NCBI GenBank assembly: GCA_937900045.1 | Contig: CALCEB010000219.1 | Coordinates: 1-41,493 of the forward strand | Length of the DNA: 41,493 nucleotides | Reading direction: 5' to 3' | Origin: an uncultured Acidobacteriota bacterium | GTDB lineage: Bacteria; Acidobacteriota; Terriglobia; UBA7540 | Part shown: piece after piece, positions 33,017 through 41,405 of the stretch | Position numbering within the stretch: the first letter of the stretch is position 1 | Layout of the letters: each line of letters begins with the position of its first letter | Translations under genes and position numbers: made by a program | Notes under the pieces: model-generated | What the model was told of the DNA's origin: nothing | Seen by the model: only the letters and a program-made list of their open reading frames with translations | Databases searched by the model: none

Positions 33017-34840
33017 TTATTCCACTGTAACGCTCTTCGCCAGGTTGCGCGGTTGGTCCACGTCGCAGCCGCGCAACACGGCGCAGTGATAAGCGAACAA
33101 TTGCAAAGGAACCACCGTCAGCAGCGGCATCAAAATATCGCGGTTGCGGGGGACTTCAATGACATGGTCCACCAGCGGCGCCAAGTGGCTGTTGCCGCTG
33201 GTGGTGACAGTGATGATGGGTCCTTCCCGCGCGCGGATTTCCTGAATGTTGGACAGCACCTTGTCCTGAGAGGCGTCGTCGGGCGCAAGAGCCAGGGTGG
33301 GGAATGAAGGGTCAATCAAGGCGATGGGTCCATGCTTCATTTCACCTGCGGCATATCCTTCGGCGTGGATATAGGAGATCTCCTTCAGCTTCAGCGCCCC
33401 CTCGAGGGCGATGGGATATTGGTACTTCCGTCCGATAAAAAGGAAATGTTCGGACTGGCAATATTCGGCGGCAAGCTCGCGGATGCGGTCCGATTGAGTC
33501 AGGACTTCGCGGATCTGGTCCGGGATTTTCTCCAAGCCGCGAAGAATTCCTTCGCCTTCTTCGTAAGAAAGGTCGCGGCTCCGGCCCAGGACCAGCGCCA
33601 TCAGATTCAGAATGGTCAATTGAGAAGTGAAGGATTTGGTGGAGGCAACGCCCACCTCAATGCCGGCATGGGAGTAAACACCGGCATGAGTTTCCCTCGC
33701 GATGGTGCTGCCCACCACATTCACCAAGCCCAGCACCAGAGCGCCCTTGCGGCGGGCCTCGCGTAGCGCCGCCAGTGTATCCGCGGTCTCACCCGACTGG
33801 CTAATGGCCAGGACCACGGTGTTTTCGCGGATGTTCAGCTTGCGGTAACGGAACTCAGAAGCCAGCTCCGTTTCCACCATCAGGTCGGTCAGCGCCTCAA
33901 AAACGTAACGCGCGTAGAGTCCGGCATAGTAGCTGGTGCCGCAACTGACGATGATGAGGTGGCGCGCTTTTTCCAGCCGCTCGCGCACGGATTCAAGTCC
34001 GCCGAGCTTCGCCACTCCCTCGGAATGGTTCACCCGGCCGCGCAAGGCGTTCTCCACGGCCTCCGGCTGCTCGAAAATTTCCTTGAGCATGTAGTGCGGG
34101 AAGCGGCCGCGGTCCATCGCGTCCTGTCCGAAGTCGAGCGCGGTTGCGCCGCGAGAGACGGCGCGGTTGTCCAGCGTTTTGATGCGGAAACTTCCTGGTT
34201 CAATCCGGGCGACTTCGTTATCCTCAAGATAAACTACTTGATTGGTATGCTGGGCCAATGCCGAAACGTCGGAGGCAGCCAGCGATTCATTCTCGCCGAT
34301 CCCCAGCACAATGGGGCTGCCGCGTCGGGCTAGGATGATTTCCTGCGGATGGGCGGAATGCGCCACGGCGATCCCGAACGTTCCCCGCACTTCCTGGAGC
34401 GATTGCAAAACAGCGGTCTCCAGATCTCCCTGGTAATGGCTTTCAATGAGATGAACTAGTGCTTCCGTATCCGTTTCCGTCCGGAAAGTATGTCCCTGAG
34501 ATACGAGCCGTTTCTTCAAATTTTGATAGTTTTCAATGATGCCGTTGTGGACAAGAAACAGCCGTTGAGTGCAATCGGTGTGGGGGTGAGCATTGATCTC
34601 CGTAGGTTTTCCGTGCGTGGCCCAACGGGTATGCGCGATCCCGGCCACGCCCGAGGGAGCATCCTGCCGCACCCGCTGTTCCAACTCGCTCACCTTACCC
34701 ACGGCTTTGGCGAGATAGGGCAGCGAATCGAGAATGGCGATGCCGCTTGAATCATAACCCCGGTATTCCAGGCGCTTGAGCCCATCAATCAGGATGGCGT
34801 ACGCCGATTGACGCCCGGTATATGCAACGATGCCGCACAT
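33017..34840 (-). CDS. glmS: Glutamine-fructose-6-phosphate aminotransferase
   Basis: 607 residues. It makes glucosamine-6-phosphate from fructose-6-phosphate and glutamine, the first step to UDP-GlcNAc. The start is ATG 34840 because the catalytic cysteine must be residue 2 (MCGIVAYTG); the frame stays open further upstream but that extension is not real. The glutaminase domain has LEYRGYDSSGIA, HTRWATHGKPTEINAHPH and HNGIIENY. Two SIS isomerase domains follow, and the C-terminus is the standard AKSVTVE. No glmS ribozyme was recognised upstream. Confidence 0.97.
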   Translation of the reverse strand: MCGIVAYTGRQSAYAILIDGLKRLEYRGYDSSGIAILDSLPYLAKAVGKVSELEQRVRQDAPSGVAGIAHTRWATHGKPTEINAHPHTDCTQRLFLVHNGIIENYQNLKKRLVSQGHTFRTETDTEALVHLIESHYQGDLETAVLQSLQEVRGTFGIAVAHSAHPQEIILARRGSPIVLGIGENESLAASDVSALAQHTNQVVYLEDNEVARIEPGSFRIKTLDNRAVSRGATALDFGQDAMDRGRFPHYMLKEIFEQPEAVENALRGRVNHSEGVAKLGGLESVRERLEKARHLIIVSCGTSYYAGLYARYVFEALTDLMVETELASEFRYRKLNIRENTVVLAISQSGETADTLAALREARRKGALVLGLVNVVGSTIARETHAGVYSHAGIEVGVASTKSFTSQLTILNLMALVLGRSRDLSYEEGEGILRGLEKIPDQIREVLTQSDRIRELAAEYCQSEHFLFIGRKYQYPIALEGALKLKEISYIHAEGYAAGEMKHGPIALIDPSFPTLALAPDDASQDKVLSNIQEIRAREGPIITVTTSGNSHLAPLVDHVIEVPRNRDILMPLLTVVPLQLFAYHCAVLRGCDVDQPRNLAKSVTVE

Positions 34841-34990
34841 ATGGAGTAAAATGCCTGTCTGCCGCCCGGTGTGTTGCTCGCGGCGGGTCACAGTATCGGC
34901 GGTGAAACGGAGCAAATTCCGCCTTGATATTGGATACTCTTATTTTACCTTTCCGTCCAGAGCGAATGGTTGTCGCGCGCTCGATGAGCC

Positions 34991-35087
34991 CCGCAATCTG
35001 CTGTAGGGCCGCTCGATGAGCGGCGAACCTGTATCCTCAACGGTCTTCGGCGCTCATCGAGCGCCGCTACAGCAAATTACGTCATTA
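34991..35087. repeat. Family B element, copy 4 (degenerate)
   Basis: The arms CTGCTGTAGGGCCGCTCGAT and CGCTCATCGAGCGCCGCTAC pair with a few mismatches around the loop GAACCTGTATCCTCAACGGT, which matches copy 3 and the reverse complement of copy 2. The outer ends have diverged (ATTACGTCATTAC on the right) and no clear flanking direct repeat remains, suggesting an older insertion. Confidence 0.75.
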
Positions 35088-35201
35088 CGCGGCAGATAAA
35101 CTCCGAGCGCCGCTACAGAGAACTGCGCCGCTAGTCCTTGCAGGCCGGTGCTCAAGCCGCTCCTCTTCCGGCCTTTGCGCCTCGTGATTTTCGGCTAACC
35201 T

Positions 35202-35337
35202 TCAGAAGGTGTGAAAAAATCCGGAAATGTCATGCTGAGCGTAGCGAAGCATCTCGGCATTTACTGAAAACAAAATGCTTGGATCCTTCGCTTCACTCAG
35301 GATGACAGGCACGGCGAGTTTATTCATAGGTCCTCAG
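35202..35337 (-). repeat. Family A interspersed repeat, copy (reversed)
   Basis: Reads on the minus strand from CCTATGAATAAACTCGCC to TTTTTTCACACCTT, with TCAG on both outer sides (the complement of CTGA). Nearly identical to copy 1 across the hairpin core. Confidence 0.92.
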
Positions 35338-35612
35338 CGGCGATCGGCATGGGTTGGGCCAAGAACGAATTGATTTGCGCTATCAAGAAATGGGTAACAG
35401 AAAAATTTTTGAATGAATATTTTTTCGGCAACCCTTCCGTCAGGAGGGGCATCAATCTATGTAACCAACACTTATGACTACCTGGGGAAGTGGGTAGCGT
35501 TAGGGCAACCAAGTTATCCACTTCCTCCTTCCTCCCGGACGAAGGAGGACAGGCTGTCCGGGGAGTTCTGTACCCGCTATAACCTTTTCGATTGAACTGT
35601 CCACTTTCATCT

Positions 35613-36185
35613 TCAACAGCGCATGAAGTCCAAACTAAGTTTTGCGACCTCACACGACCCTGCCCACGCTTCAATTTTTGACTTTACGAGTTCGAGGACA
35701 TTTTCGAGATCGTCCGTATCGATGACGGAGTTCAGTACTTTCCACTTCTTCTTGAGCGAATAGGCGTGGATGAGAAACTCTCCGTTTTCGAGGCTCTCGC
35801 AGAAAATGTTGACTGCGAGCGAAATCGCTCCCCGCCGAAACCAGATATACCAGCCCCAGTCCTCTTGCCCGGTTCGAATCCTCTCAAACGGATTCGCAGC
35901 GCGCGGCCCGGTTTATCACTGCGGTCGTTTCTGCTCCGAGAGGCGGAGCCGGATGGGTTTCCCGCCGCCAAACTTCCGCGTGAGCCAATCCTCCATATCG
36001 GGTTGTAAACCCTCCAAGTCCACCCGGAAGCTCACTTCGAGCCAACCTTCGGCAGCGGGCAGGGTCTCATCAAACCCGGAGCGGCCGGTAAAGCTCCTCA
36101 TGCAGTAGTTGTCCAGCCAAGCGATGGGACAGGGCCGCGTGCCCTCCTGATCAATCAAGTCCACTTTGATTTTTCGCGCAAACAT
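35613..36185 (-). pseudogene. Conserved-looking gene interrupted by two tandem in-frame stops
   Basis: On the minus strand ATG 36185 opens FARKIKVDLIDQEGTRPCPI and continues to RLRLSEQKRPQ, then meets TGA (35916-35918) and TAA (35913-35915). In the same frame a protein-like sequence continues: ANPFERIRTGQEDWGWYIWF, RRGAISLAVNIFCESLENGE, FLIHAYSLKKKWKVLNSVID and on to LSLDFMRC, ending at TGA 35613. No start codon lies between the stops and this second part, so it cannot be a separate ordinary gene. The whole frame would give about 188 residues. Family unknown. It could be a decayed gene, or the 90-residue first part may be expressed alone. Confidence 0.7.
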
Positions 36186-36202
36186 TGGAAACAGTCAGGA
36201 AG

Positions 36203-36222
36203 GGCGGGGTTTCAACCCCGCC
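36203..36222. repeat. Perfect GC-rich hairpin
   Basis: GGCGGGGTT and AACCCCGCC are separated by two bases between the broken gene and the PHP gene. It is related to the stem at 20542-20591 (GGGGTTAAAACCCC-type). No T-tract follows on either strand. Confidence 0.6.
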
Positions 36223-36228
36223 GCCCGC

Positions 36229-37017
36229 TCAAGATTTACCTCTCCGGAGAAAGGAGAAGAACCCTTTCTTGTTTATTCCATCTTCGGGACCCACCGGGAT
36301 CGGATTGGGCGGCAAGGGTTTGCCCTCAATCACCGCGGCGGGGTTCCTGTTCATAATGAGGTCTGCGATCTCCCCGCCCTTCAATTCCATTAGTTTTTGG
36401 TAACAATGGGAAAGGATGGGCGGGCGATGCTTGGTATCGTGCGCGTCAGAAGCGAAGAAGTGGACCAGGTTTTCGTCCAGCCATTTTTCCGCCAGGCGCA
36501 ACGCCGTCCTGCCGAAGCCGCCAGTATATGACATGGCTGTGATCTGGGAGAGGCAACCCCGCGAGATCCACCGGTAAAGGATTTCCGGCTTACGCTGGAA
36601 CACGGGATTTCGCTCCGGGTGTGTCAGGATCGGCGTAAACCCAACCACCTGAATATCATAAAAAACTTGGTCCATCTGATCGGGGATAAAGTGATCGTTG
36701 AACTCGACCAGGAGGTATCGGGTTCGGTTGATCGAATAGTTGGCGCCATCTTTGGACAGCCGATCGATGTTTTCGTAGGAAAGGCGGAAATCGCAACCCA
36801 GCAGGATCTTGGGTTTCTCACCCGCCGCGGCCTGCAACTCGGCGGCCTTCCGTTGATTTTCCTCTTGATTGAATTCGTAAAGGTAATTGCAATGAGGCGT
36901 GGCCACCACGTGGGTCACTCCGTCTGCTGCGGACATTTGCAGCATCTGGACTGCAATATCGAATGATTTTGCGCCATCATCAGTTTCAGGAAGCGGATGG
37001 CAGTGAATGTCAATCAT
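36229..37017 (-). CDS. CpsB/YwqE-like PHP-family tyrosine phosphatase
   Basis: 262 residues from ATG 37017, which has GGGAG a few bases upstream; the frame is open further upstream without a ribosome-binding site. It begins MIDIHCHPLPETDDGAKS, the metal-binding opening of CpsB/CapC-type PHP phosphatases (their usual form is DIHSHILPGIDDG). THVVATPHCN, TPILTHPERNP and HFFASDAHDTKHRPP supply the further metal ligands. Such enzymes dephosphorylate tyrosine kinases that control capsule or exopolysaccharide assembly. No kinase or polysaccharide operon is adjacent. Confidence 0.9.
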   Translation of the reverse strand: MIDIHCHPLPETDDGAKSFDIAVQMLQMSAADGVTHVVATPHCNYLYEFNQEENQRKAAELQAAAGEKPKILLGCDFRLSYENIDRLSKDGANYSINRTRYLLVEFNDHFIPDQMDQVFYDIQVVGFTPILTHPERNPVFQRKPEILYRWISRGCLSQITAMSYTGGFGRTALRLAEKWLDENLVHFFASDAHDTKHRPPILSHCYQKLMELKGGEIADLIMNRNPAAVIEGKPLPPNPIPVGPEDGINKKGFFSFLRRGKS

Positions 37018-37169
37018 GGTTAACTCCCAGCCTGCGCCACAGATCGAAAATGGACCCCACTTGTTAGGGCGGAGAAATGGCAACCTTGCTGGGGCCTTCA
37101 ATTGCCCTTGCGCCAGAAGAGGAAGCTTCCTAAAGATTATTAGAACCCGGCTCGAACTGCGACGTCAAG

Positions 37170-37372
37170 GAACGTTCGGCAGTGTCTCAGAAGGTGTGAA
37201 AAAATCCGGAAATGTCATGCTGAGCGTAGCGAAGCATCTCGGCCTTTACTGAAAATAAAATGCTTAGATCCTTCGCTTCACTCAGGATGACAGGCACGGC
37301 GAGTTTATTCACAGGTTCTCAGTTTCTTTGCTGTAGCGCCGCTACAGCAAACTGCGTCACTACCGAACGTTC
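37170..37372. mobile_element. Family B element with a family A element inserted inside it
   Basis: The outer B element runs from GGCAGTGTCTCAG (37178-37190) to CTGCGTCACTACC (37352-37364) and is flanked by the perfect 8-bp direct repeat GAACGTTC (37170-37177 and 37365-37372). Directly after the left 13-bp end a reversed family A copy is inserted, with TCTCAG on both sides (37185-37190 and 37317-37322). The B hairpin is reduced to TTTGCTGTAGC / GCCGCTACAGCAAA. The order of events is B first, A second. Confidence 0.85.
37185..37322 (-). repeat. Family A interspersed repeat, copy inside family B
   Basis: A reversed family A copy (AAGGTGTGAAAAAATCCGGA to GAGTTTATTCACAGGT). The TCTCAG at each boundary is consistent with a short target duplication created at the B element's CTCAG. 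Confidence 0.9.
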
Positions 37373-37587
37373 ATGGCCTGCGAGAACTTTCCGGGCATCC
37401 ACGGGATGGCCAAGCCGGTCTTGCCAACACTCCGCTGCTCGTGGACATTCGCCTTGTCACCGGTGTAAACTTTCCGCCTTCACCGCAATCGGTTTCTCCC
37501 TCCAGGCCGCCTGGGTGCAAATCGTGGGGTTGGCCGGGGATGGTTCGCGCGGTTGAATTATTGGTCATCAAAAAATGGAGGATCTTT

Positions 37588-38754
37588 ATGAATCAGCATA
37601 GGTTGCGATGCATTGTTCCCAGTGTGATTTTCGTCGCTACGTTTGTGCTGCTGCCGGTCCTGGCTCCCGCGGCCAACCCGGGGTTAGCCGCCACGCCGCC
37701 GATGGGTTGGAACAGTTGGAACCATTTCCAATGCCGTGTTAGCGATGCCGTGATCCGTGCTGCGGCGGACGCCATTGCGTCGGACGGTATGAAGGCTGCG
37801 GGCTACACCTACATTAATATCGATGACTGCTGGCAAGGGCAGCGCGATGCTCAAGGCAATATTCAGCCCAATTCGAAATTTCCGGACATGAAGGCGCTCG
37901 CGGATTACGTGCACGGCAAGGGCTTGAAGATAGGCATTTACTCGTCGCCGGGTCCGAAGACGTGCGCTGGATACACCGGCAGTTACGGTCATGAGCTTCA
38001 AGACGCCCGGACTTATGCGAAGTGGGGAATTGATTACCTGAAATACGATTGGTGCAGCGCCAGCCATGTATATAAGCCGTCTCAAATGCAAGCTGCTTAC
38101 ACCAAAATGTCGAAGGCGCTCAAGAGCGCGGGGCGTCCGATTGTGTTCAGCTTGTGCCAGTATGGTGAACAGGCGGTATGGCGTTGGGGAGCTTCGGTGG
38201 GCGGAAACCTTTGGCGGACTACGGACGACATCTCCGACCATTATGACCGCATGTCGGTGATCGGTTTCGATCAGAATGGGCTCCAGAGATTTGCCGGACC
38301 CGGCCATTGGAATGATCCGGACATGCTCGAAGTGGGCAATGGCCACATGAACCGTGACGAGTATCTGACCCACATGAGCCTTTGGTGTATTCTGGCGGCG
38401 CCGCTGCTGGCGGGAAACGACCTCTCCAAGATGACGCCGGAGACGTTGGCCATCCTCACCAACCGCGAAGTAATTGCCATTGACCAGGACCCGGGCGGTA
38501 TCCAAGGGCATCGAATAACTCAGGAGGGACCGCTTGAAGTCTGGATGAAGCCACTCGCGGATGGCAGCAAGGCTGTGGGGTTGTTCAACCGCAGCGAATG
38601 GCTGATGCAAATGAAGGTGAATTTCAGCGATATGGGGATTTCCGGTTCGGCTTCGGTCCGGGATCTGTGGGCTCATAAGGACTTGGGAACATTCACGGGC
38701 AGTTTCTCGGCAGAGGTTCCAAGGCACGGGGTGGTTCTGGTCCGCATCAGGTAG
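37588..38754 (+). CDS. GH27 alpha-galactosidase, exported
   Basis: 388 residues from ATG 37588, with GGAGGAT seven bases upstream and a signal peptide (CIVPSVIFVATFVLLPVLAP). The GH27 TIM barrel is clear: TPPMGWNSWNHFQC, YINIDDCWQG, LKIGIYSSPGPKTCAGYTGS, the nucleophile Asp154 in YLKYDWC, the acid/base Asp214 in WRTTDDISDH, and NDPDMLEVGNGHMNRDEYLT. A short C-terminal beta-domain ends VVLVRIR. The enzyme removes terminal alpha-galactose (or N-acetylgalactosamine) from glycans, probably in the periplasm. It stands alone between repeat-rich spacers. Confidence 0.95.
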   Translation: MNQHRLRCIVPSVIFVATFVLLPVLAPAANPGLAATPPMGWNSWNHFQCRVSDAVIRAAADAIASDGMKAAGYTYINIDDCWQGQRDAQGNIQPNSKFPDMKALADYVHGKGLKIGIYSSPGPKTCAGYTGSYGHELQDARTYAKWGIDYLKYDWCSASHVYKPSQMQAAYTKMSKALKSAGRPIVFSLCQYGEQAVWRWGASVGGNLWRTTDDISDHYDRMSVIGFDQNGLQRFAGPGHWNDPDMLEVGNGHMNRDEYLTHMSLWCILAAPLLAGNDLSKMTPETLAILTNREVIAIDQDPGGIQGHRITQEGPLEVWMKPLADGSKAVGLFNRSEWLMQMKVNFSDMGISGSASVRDLWAHKDLGTFTGSFSAEVPRHGVVLVRIR

Positions 38755-38763
38755 ACGACAACC

Positions 38764-38912
38764 GGCGATTCAGCACGTGCCTGTCATCCTGAGTGAAGCG
38801 AAGGATCTAAGCATTTTGTTTTCAGTAATTGCCGAGATGCTTCGCTACGCTCAGCATGACATTTCCGGATTTTTTCACACCTTCTGACCCACTACCGATT
38901 CAGCACGTGCCT
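38764..38912 (+). repeat. Truncated family A copy with family B end, between 17-bp direct repeats
   Basis: Family A sequence from CGTGCCTGTCATCCTGAG to CACACCTT (38776-38883), lacking its first ~15 bases, is followed by CTGACCCACTACC, which resembles the right end of family B. The 17-bp sequence CGATTCAGCACGTGCCT occurs at 38766-38782 and 38896-38912. The layout looks like the nested A-in-B arrangement of 37170-37372 after loss of the left half. Confidence 0.75.
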
Positions 38913-39160
38913 TGACGACTTGGTGGTTAGAGTGCAACCATACTGGCCTTAAGGAGTTTGTTGAGAAGCTCTTCCTGCCTGCCATTCTGAGGAGCAGATT
39001 CTTCGTTAAGGTCAGATTGGCATCCCCGGGATTTTTCTGGACAAGCGGTGGGAGTTTTGGATGGCATTTCATCGCTCCGCGACTGAGTGCTATCGCTTCA
39101 GCTTTTGAAGAGTGGGACCCGGGGCCGCAACGCTGTCCTGGTGTCCTAGGGTTGACGAAA

Positions 39161-40573
39161 ATGTCCAATTCAGTCGAATCAAGCCGCTTTTCCCACTGGC
39201 AAGTGAACTGCCATAGCGCGCTGTTGACGGACCTCTACGAACTCACTATGGCGGCGGGCTACCATGCCCATCAAATTGAATGCCGGGCAACGTTTGAGCT
39301 CTTCATTCGCCGTCTGCCGGCGCAGCGGTCTTTCCTGTTAGCTTGCGGGCTTGAGGCGACGCTGGATTATCTCGAACAGTTTCACTTTAGCGGTGAGGAA
39401 GTCGATTATCTCCGGGGGTTGCCGGCCTTCCAGACTGTGCCTGCAACCTTCTTTGATTATCTGCGCACGATGCGCTTTGCCGGCGACGTTTGGGCCGTGC
39501 CGGAGGGTACGGTGGTTTTCGGCGAGGAGCCAATTATCCAGGTCACGGCGCCGCTTGCCGAGGCGCAGATCGTTGAAACCTACCTCCTTTCGACTATCAA
39601 TTTTGAAACATTAATCGCCACAAAAGCGGCACGGGTCTACCACGCCGCCGGCGGCAAAGGCGTGCTTGAATTCGGCACGCGGCGGGCGCAAGGACCGGAA
39701 GCGGGATTTCGCGCCGCGCGCGCCGCCTACGTCGGAGGTTGTGAGGGAACTTCCAATGTGCTTGCGGGCTTCTATTACGGCATCCCGGTTTATGGTACGG
39801 CTGCGCATTCCTGGACGCAGGCTTTCCCAACCGAGCGGGAGAGCTTCGAGGCCTTGTTGGATACATTCCCCGAGACTGCAATCCTTCTGATTGACACCTA
39901 CGATCCGCTGGCCGGGGCCGAAATTGCCGGCCGCCTGGGAAGACCCGTGCCGGGCGTACGGTTAGATTCCGGCGACCTCTTCGAACAGAGCCTTTTGGTC
40001 CGCGCCATTCTCGACCGGCACGGGTTAGCGGACACAAAGATTATTGCCAGTGGTGATCTGAACGAATACAAAGTTGAAGAACTGGTTTCGAGGGGTGCAG
40101 CCATTGATCTTTATGGCGTGGGTACGGAACTTTCAACCTCTCGTGACCTGCCGGCGCTGAGCGTGGTCTACAAGCTGGTGGAAACCAAGCAGGGCGAGCG
40201 TAAGGAATATAAGACGAAGTTCAGCGAGCAGAAAGCCTACCTGCCCGGCAGGAAACAAGTCTTCCGGTACTTCCGCGATGGGCGTTACGATCATGATCTG
40301 ATCTGCCGGGCCAATGAGCTTCATCCCGAGGCTAAGGGTCTGCTCGAGCTCTTCATGAAAAATGGCCGCCGGGTGGAAGGCCGCGAGCCCGCCAGCGCCG
40401 TCCGCGAGCGAGCGATTGAAAACTTGAAACAGCTTCCCCAGGAATATCAGGCCTTGCAGAATGCGCCCCGTTATCCGGTTGAAAAGAGTGAGGCCATTGA
40501 AAAGCTTTTGGAAGAGGTCCGCGAGCGTCACTTTGGGGCCGCGGAGGATTTTTTGCCCGGGAAGGAAGTCTGA
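39161..40573 (+). CDS. pncB: Nicotinate phosphoribosyltransferase
   Basis: 470 residues from ATG 39161 (AGGG upstream; the frame is open further upstream but non-conserved). It forms nicotinate mononucleotide from nicotinate and PRPP in NAD salvage. The family features are LLTDLYELTMAAGY at the start, EFGTRRAQGPEA, GTAAHSWTQAF (active-site His), IDTYDPLAG, GVRLDSGDLFEQS, IIASGDLNEYKVEEL and YGVGTELSTS. The nicotinamidase gene lies downstream, with a family A element between. The stop codon TGA at 40571-40573 forms part of the CTGA at that element's edge. Confidence 0.94.
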   Translation: MSNSVESSRFSHWQVNCHSALLTDLYELTMAAGYHAHQIECRATFELFIRRLPAQRSFLLACGLEATLDYLEQFHFSGEEVDYLRGLPAFQTVPATFFDYLRTMRFAGDVWAVPEGTVVFGEEPIIQVTAPLAEAQIVETYLLSTINFETLIATKAARVYHAAGGKGVLEFGTRRAQGPEAGFRAARAAYVGGCEGTSNVLAGFYYGIPVYGTAAHSWTQAFPTERESFEALLDTFPETAILLIDTYDPLAGAEIAGRLGRPVPGVRLDSGDLFEQSLLVRAILDRHGLADTKIIASGDLNEYKVEELVSRGAAIDLYGVGTELSTSRDLPALSVVYKLVETKQGERKEYKTKFSEQKAYLPGRKQVFRYFRDGRYDHDLICRANELHPEAKGLLELFMKNGRRVEGREPASAVRERAIENLKQLPQEYQALQNAPRYPVEKSEAIEKLLEEVRERHFGAAEDFLPGKEV

Positions 40574-40710
40574 GGGCCTGTGAATAAACTTGCCGTGCCT
40601 GTCATCCTGAGTGAAGCGAAGGATCTAAGCATTTTGTTTTCAGTAAATGCCGAGATGCTTCGCTACGCTCAGCATGACATTTCCGGATTTTTTCACACCT
40701 TCTGAGGGCC
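40569..40710 (+). repeat. Family A interspersed repeat, copy 5
   Basis: A full family A element between pncB and the nicotinamidase gene, nearly identical to copy 1. The 10-mer TCTGAGGGCC lies on both sides (40569-40578 and 40701-40710). The left copy overlaps the pncB stop codon, which is preserved. Confidence 0.93.
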
Positions 40711-40766
40711 GTGCTGCAATGAGCTGCCCTTCTGGCTGGTTCCCTGGGGTTGAATCGGAATTGATC

Positions 40767-41405
40767 ATGCTTGAAAAAATCGCCTTCCTCGATATCGACA
40801 CTCAGCGCGATTTCATGTTTCCCAATGGCGCGCTTTATGTTCCCGGCGCGGAGGAGATCATCGAGCCGTTGGAAGACTTGATGAAGCTGGCAAGAGGAGC
40901 CTGCATTCCCGTCTTCTCAACTGCGGATGCCCACCCGTCGGACGATCCGAGCTTTCGCCAGTGGCCACCCCATTGCGTGACTGGGACTCCGGGCCAACTT
41001 CGTATCCCGGAAACAACCCTGGCTGGGGCGCGCATCATTCCCAATCGCCCCTTTAACCTCGAGCCGCAACTTTACCTGACAGGTCAAACGATTTTTGAAA
41101 AGACGGACTACGACGCCACCAGCAATCCCAATCTCGGCGCCGTCGTCCGCCAACTCAGCATTTCGCGGCTGGTTGCTTTCGGCGTGGCCACGGATTACTG
41201 CGTGCAAGGCACGGTACTCTCCATCCGCCGCATGGGAATAGCGGTGGACCTGGTGGTGGATGCAATCAAGGGCATCAGCGAGGAAGCCCATCAAGCGGCC
41301 ATTTCTCGCATGATGGCTGCAGGGGTGAAGGCTGTTACCACAGCACATGTGCTTGCCGAATTCGCTGGCGTTAAGAACTTGGGAGCAAGCCGGAACGGGC
41401 GATAG
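40767..41405 (+). CDS. pncA: Nicotinamidase
   Basis: 212 residues from ATG 40767; the frame continues upstream into the family A repeat, which cannot be coding. It hydrolyses nicotinamide to nicotinate, feeding the upstream phosphoribosyltransferase. The isochorismatase-fold catalytic triad is Asp11 in IDTQRDF, Lys112 in FEKTDYDA and Cys145 in ATDYCVQGT. The metal-binding residues of true nicotinamidases are present in STADAHPSDDPSF and WPPHCVTGTPGQ. This separates it from other isochorismatase-like hydrolases. Its TAG stop begins a family D repeat. Confidence 0.93.
   Translation: MLEKIAFLDIDTQRDFMFPNGALYVPGAEEIIEPLEDLMKLARGACIPVFSTADAHPSDDPSFRQWPPHCVTGTPGQLRIPETTLAGARIIPNRPFNLEPQLYLTGQTIFEKTDYDATSNPNLGAVVRQLSISRLVAFGVATDYCVQGTVLSIRRMGIAVDLVVDAIKGISEEAHQAAISRMMAAGVKAVTTAHVLAEFAGVKNLGASRNGR

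Larger units (their letters stand above)
34841..35612. other. Repeat-rich spacer
   Basis: No credible gene is found. It holds a family B copy (34991-35087), a loose half-copy near 35101-35130 (GAGCGCCGCTACAG, then CTGCGCCGC), a family A copy (35202-35337), and between 35338 and 35612 a stretch with the small hairpin CCCTTC...GAGGGG but no recognised element. Confidence 0.65.

Noticed and set aside
34840..34915. N-terminal extension of GlmS upstream of MCGIVAY
   Set aside because: The catalytic cysteine must become the N-terminal residue after methionine removal, so the upstream start cannot give an active enzyme.
35871..35881. GGTTCGAATCC, resembling a tRNA T-loop arm
   Set aside because: The surrounding bases do not form an acceptor stem or anticodon arm, and the stretch lies in the protein-like second half of the broken gene at 35613-36185.
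37684..38727. A 347-residue open frame antisense to the GH27 gene
   Set aside because: The plus strand carries all GH27 catalytic motifs with a good ribosome-binding site; the antisense reading is a shadow.
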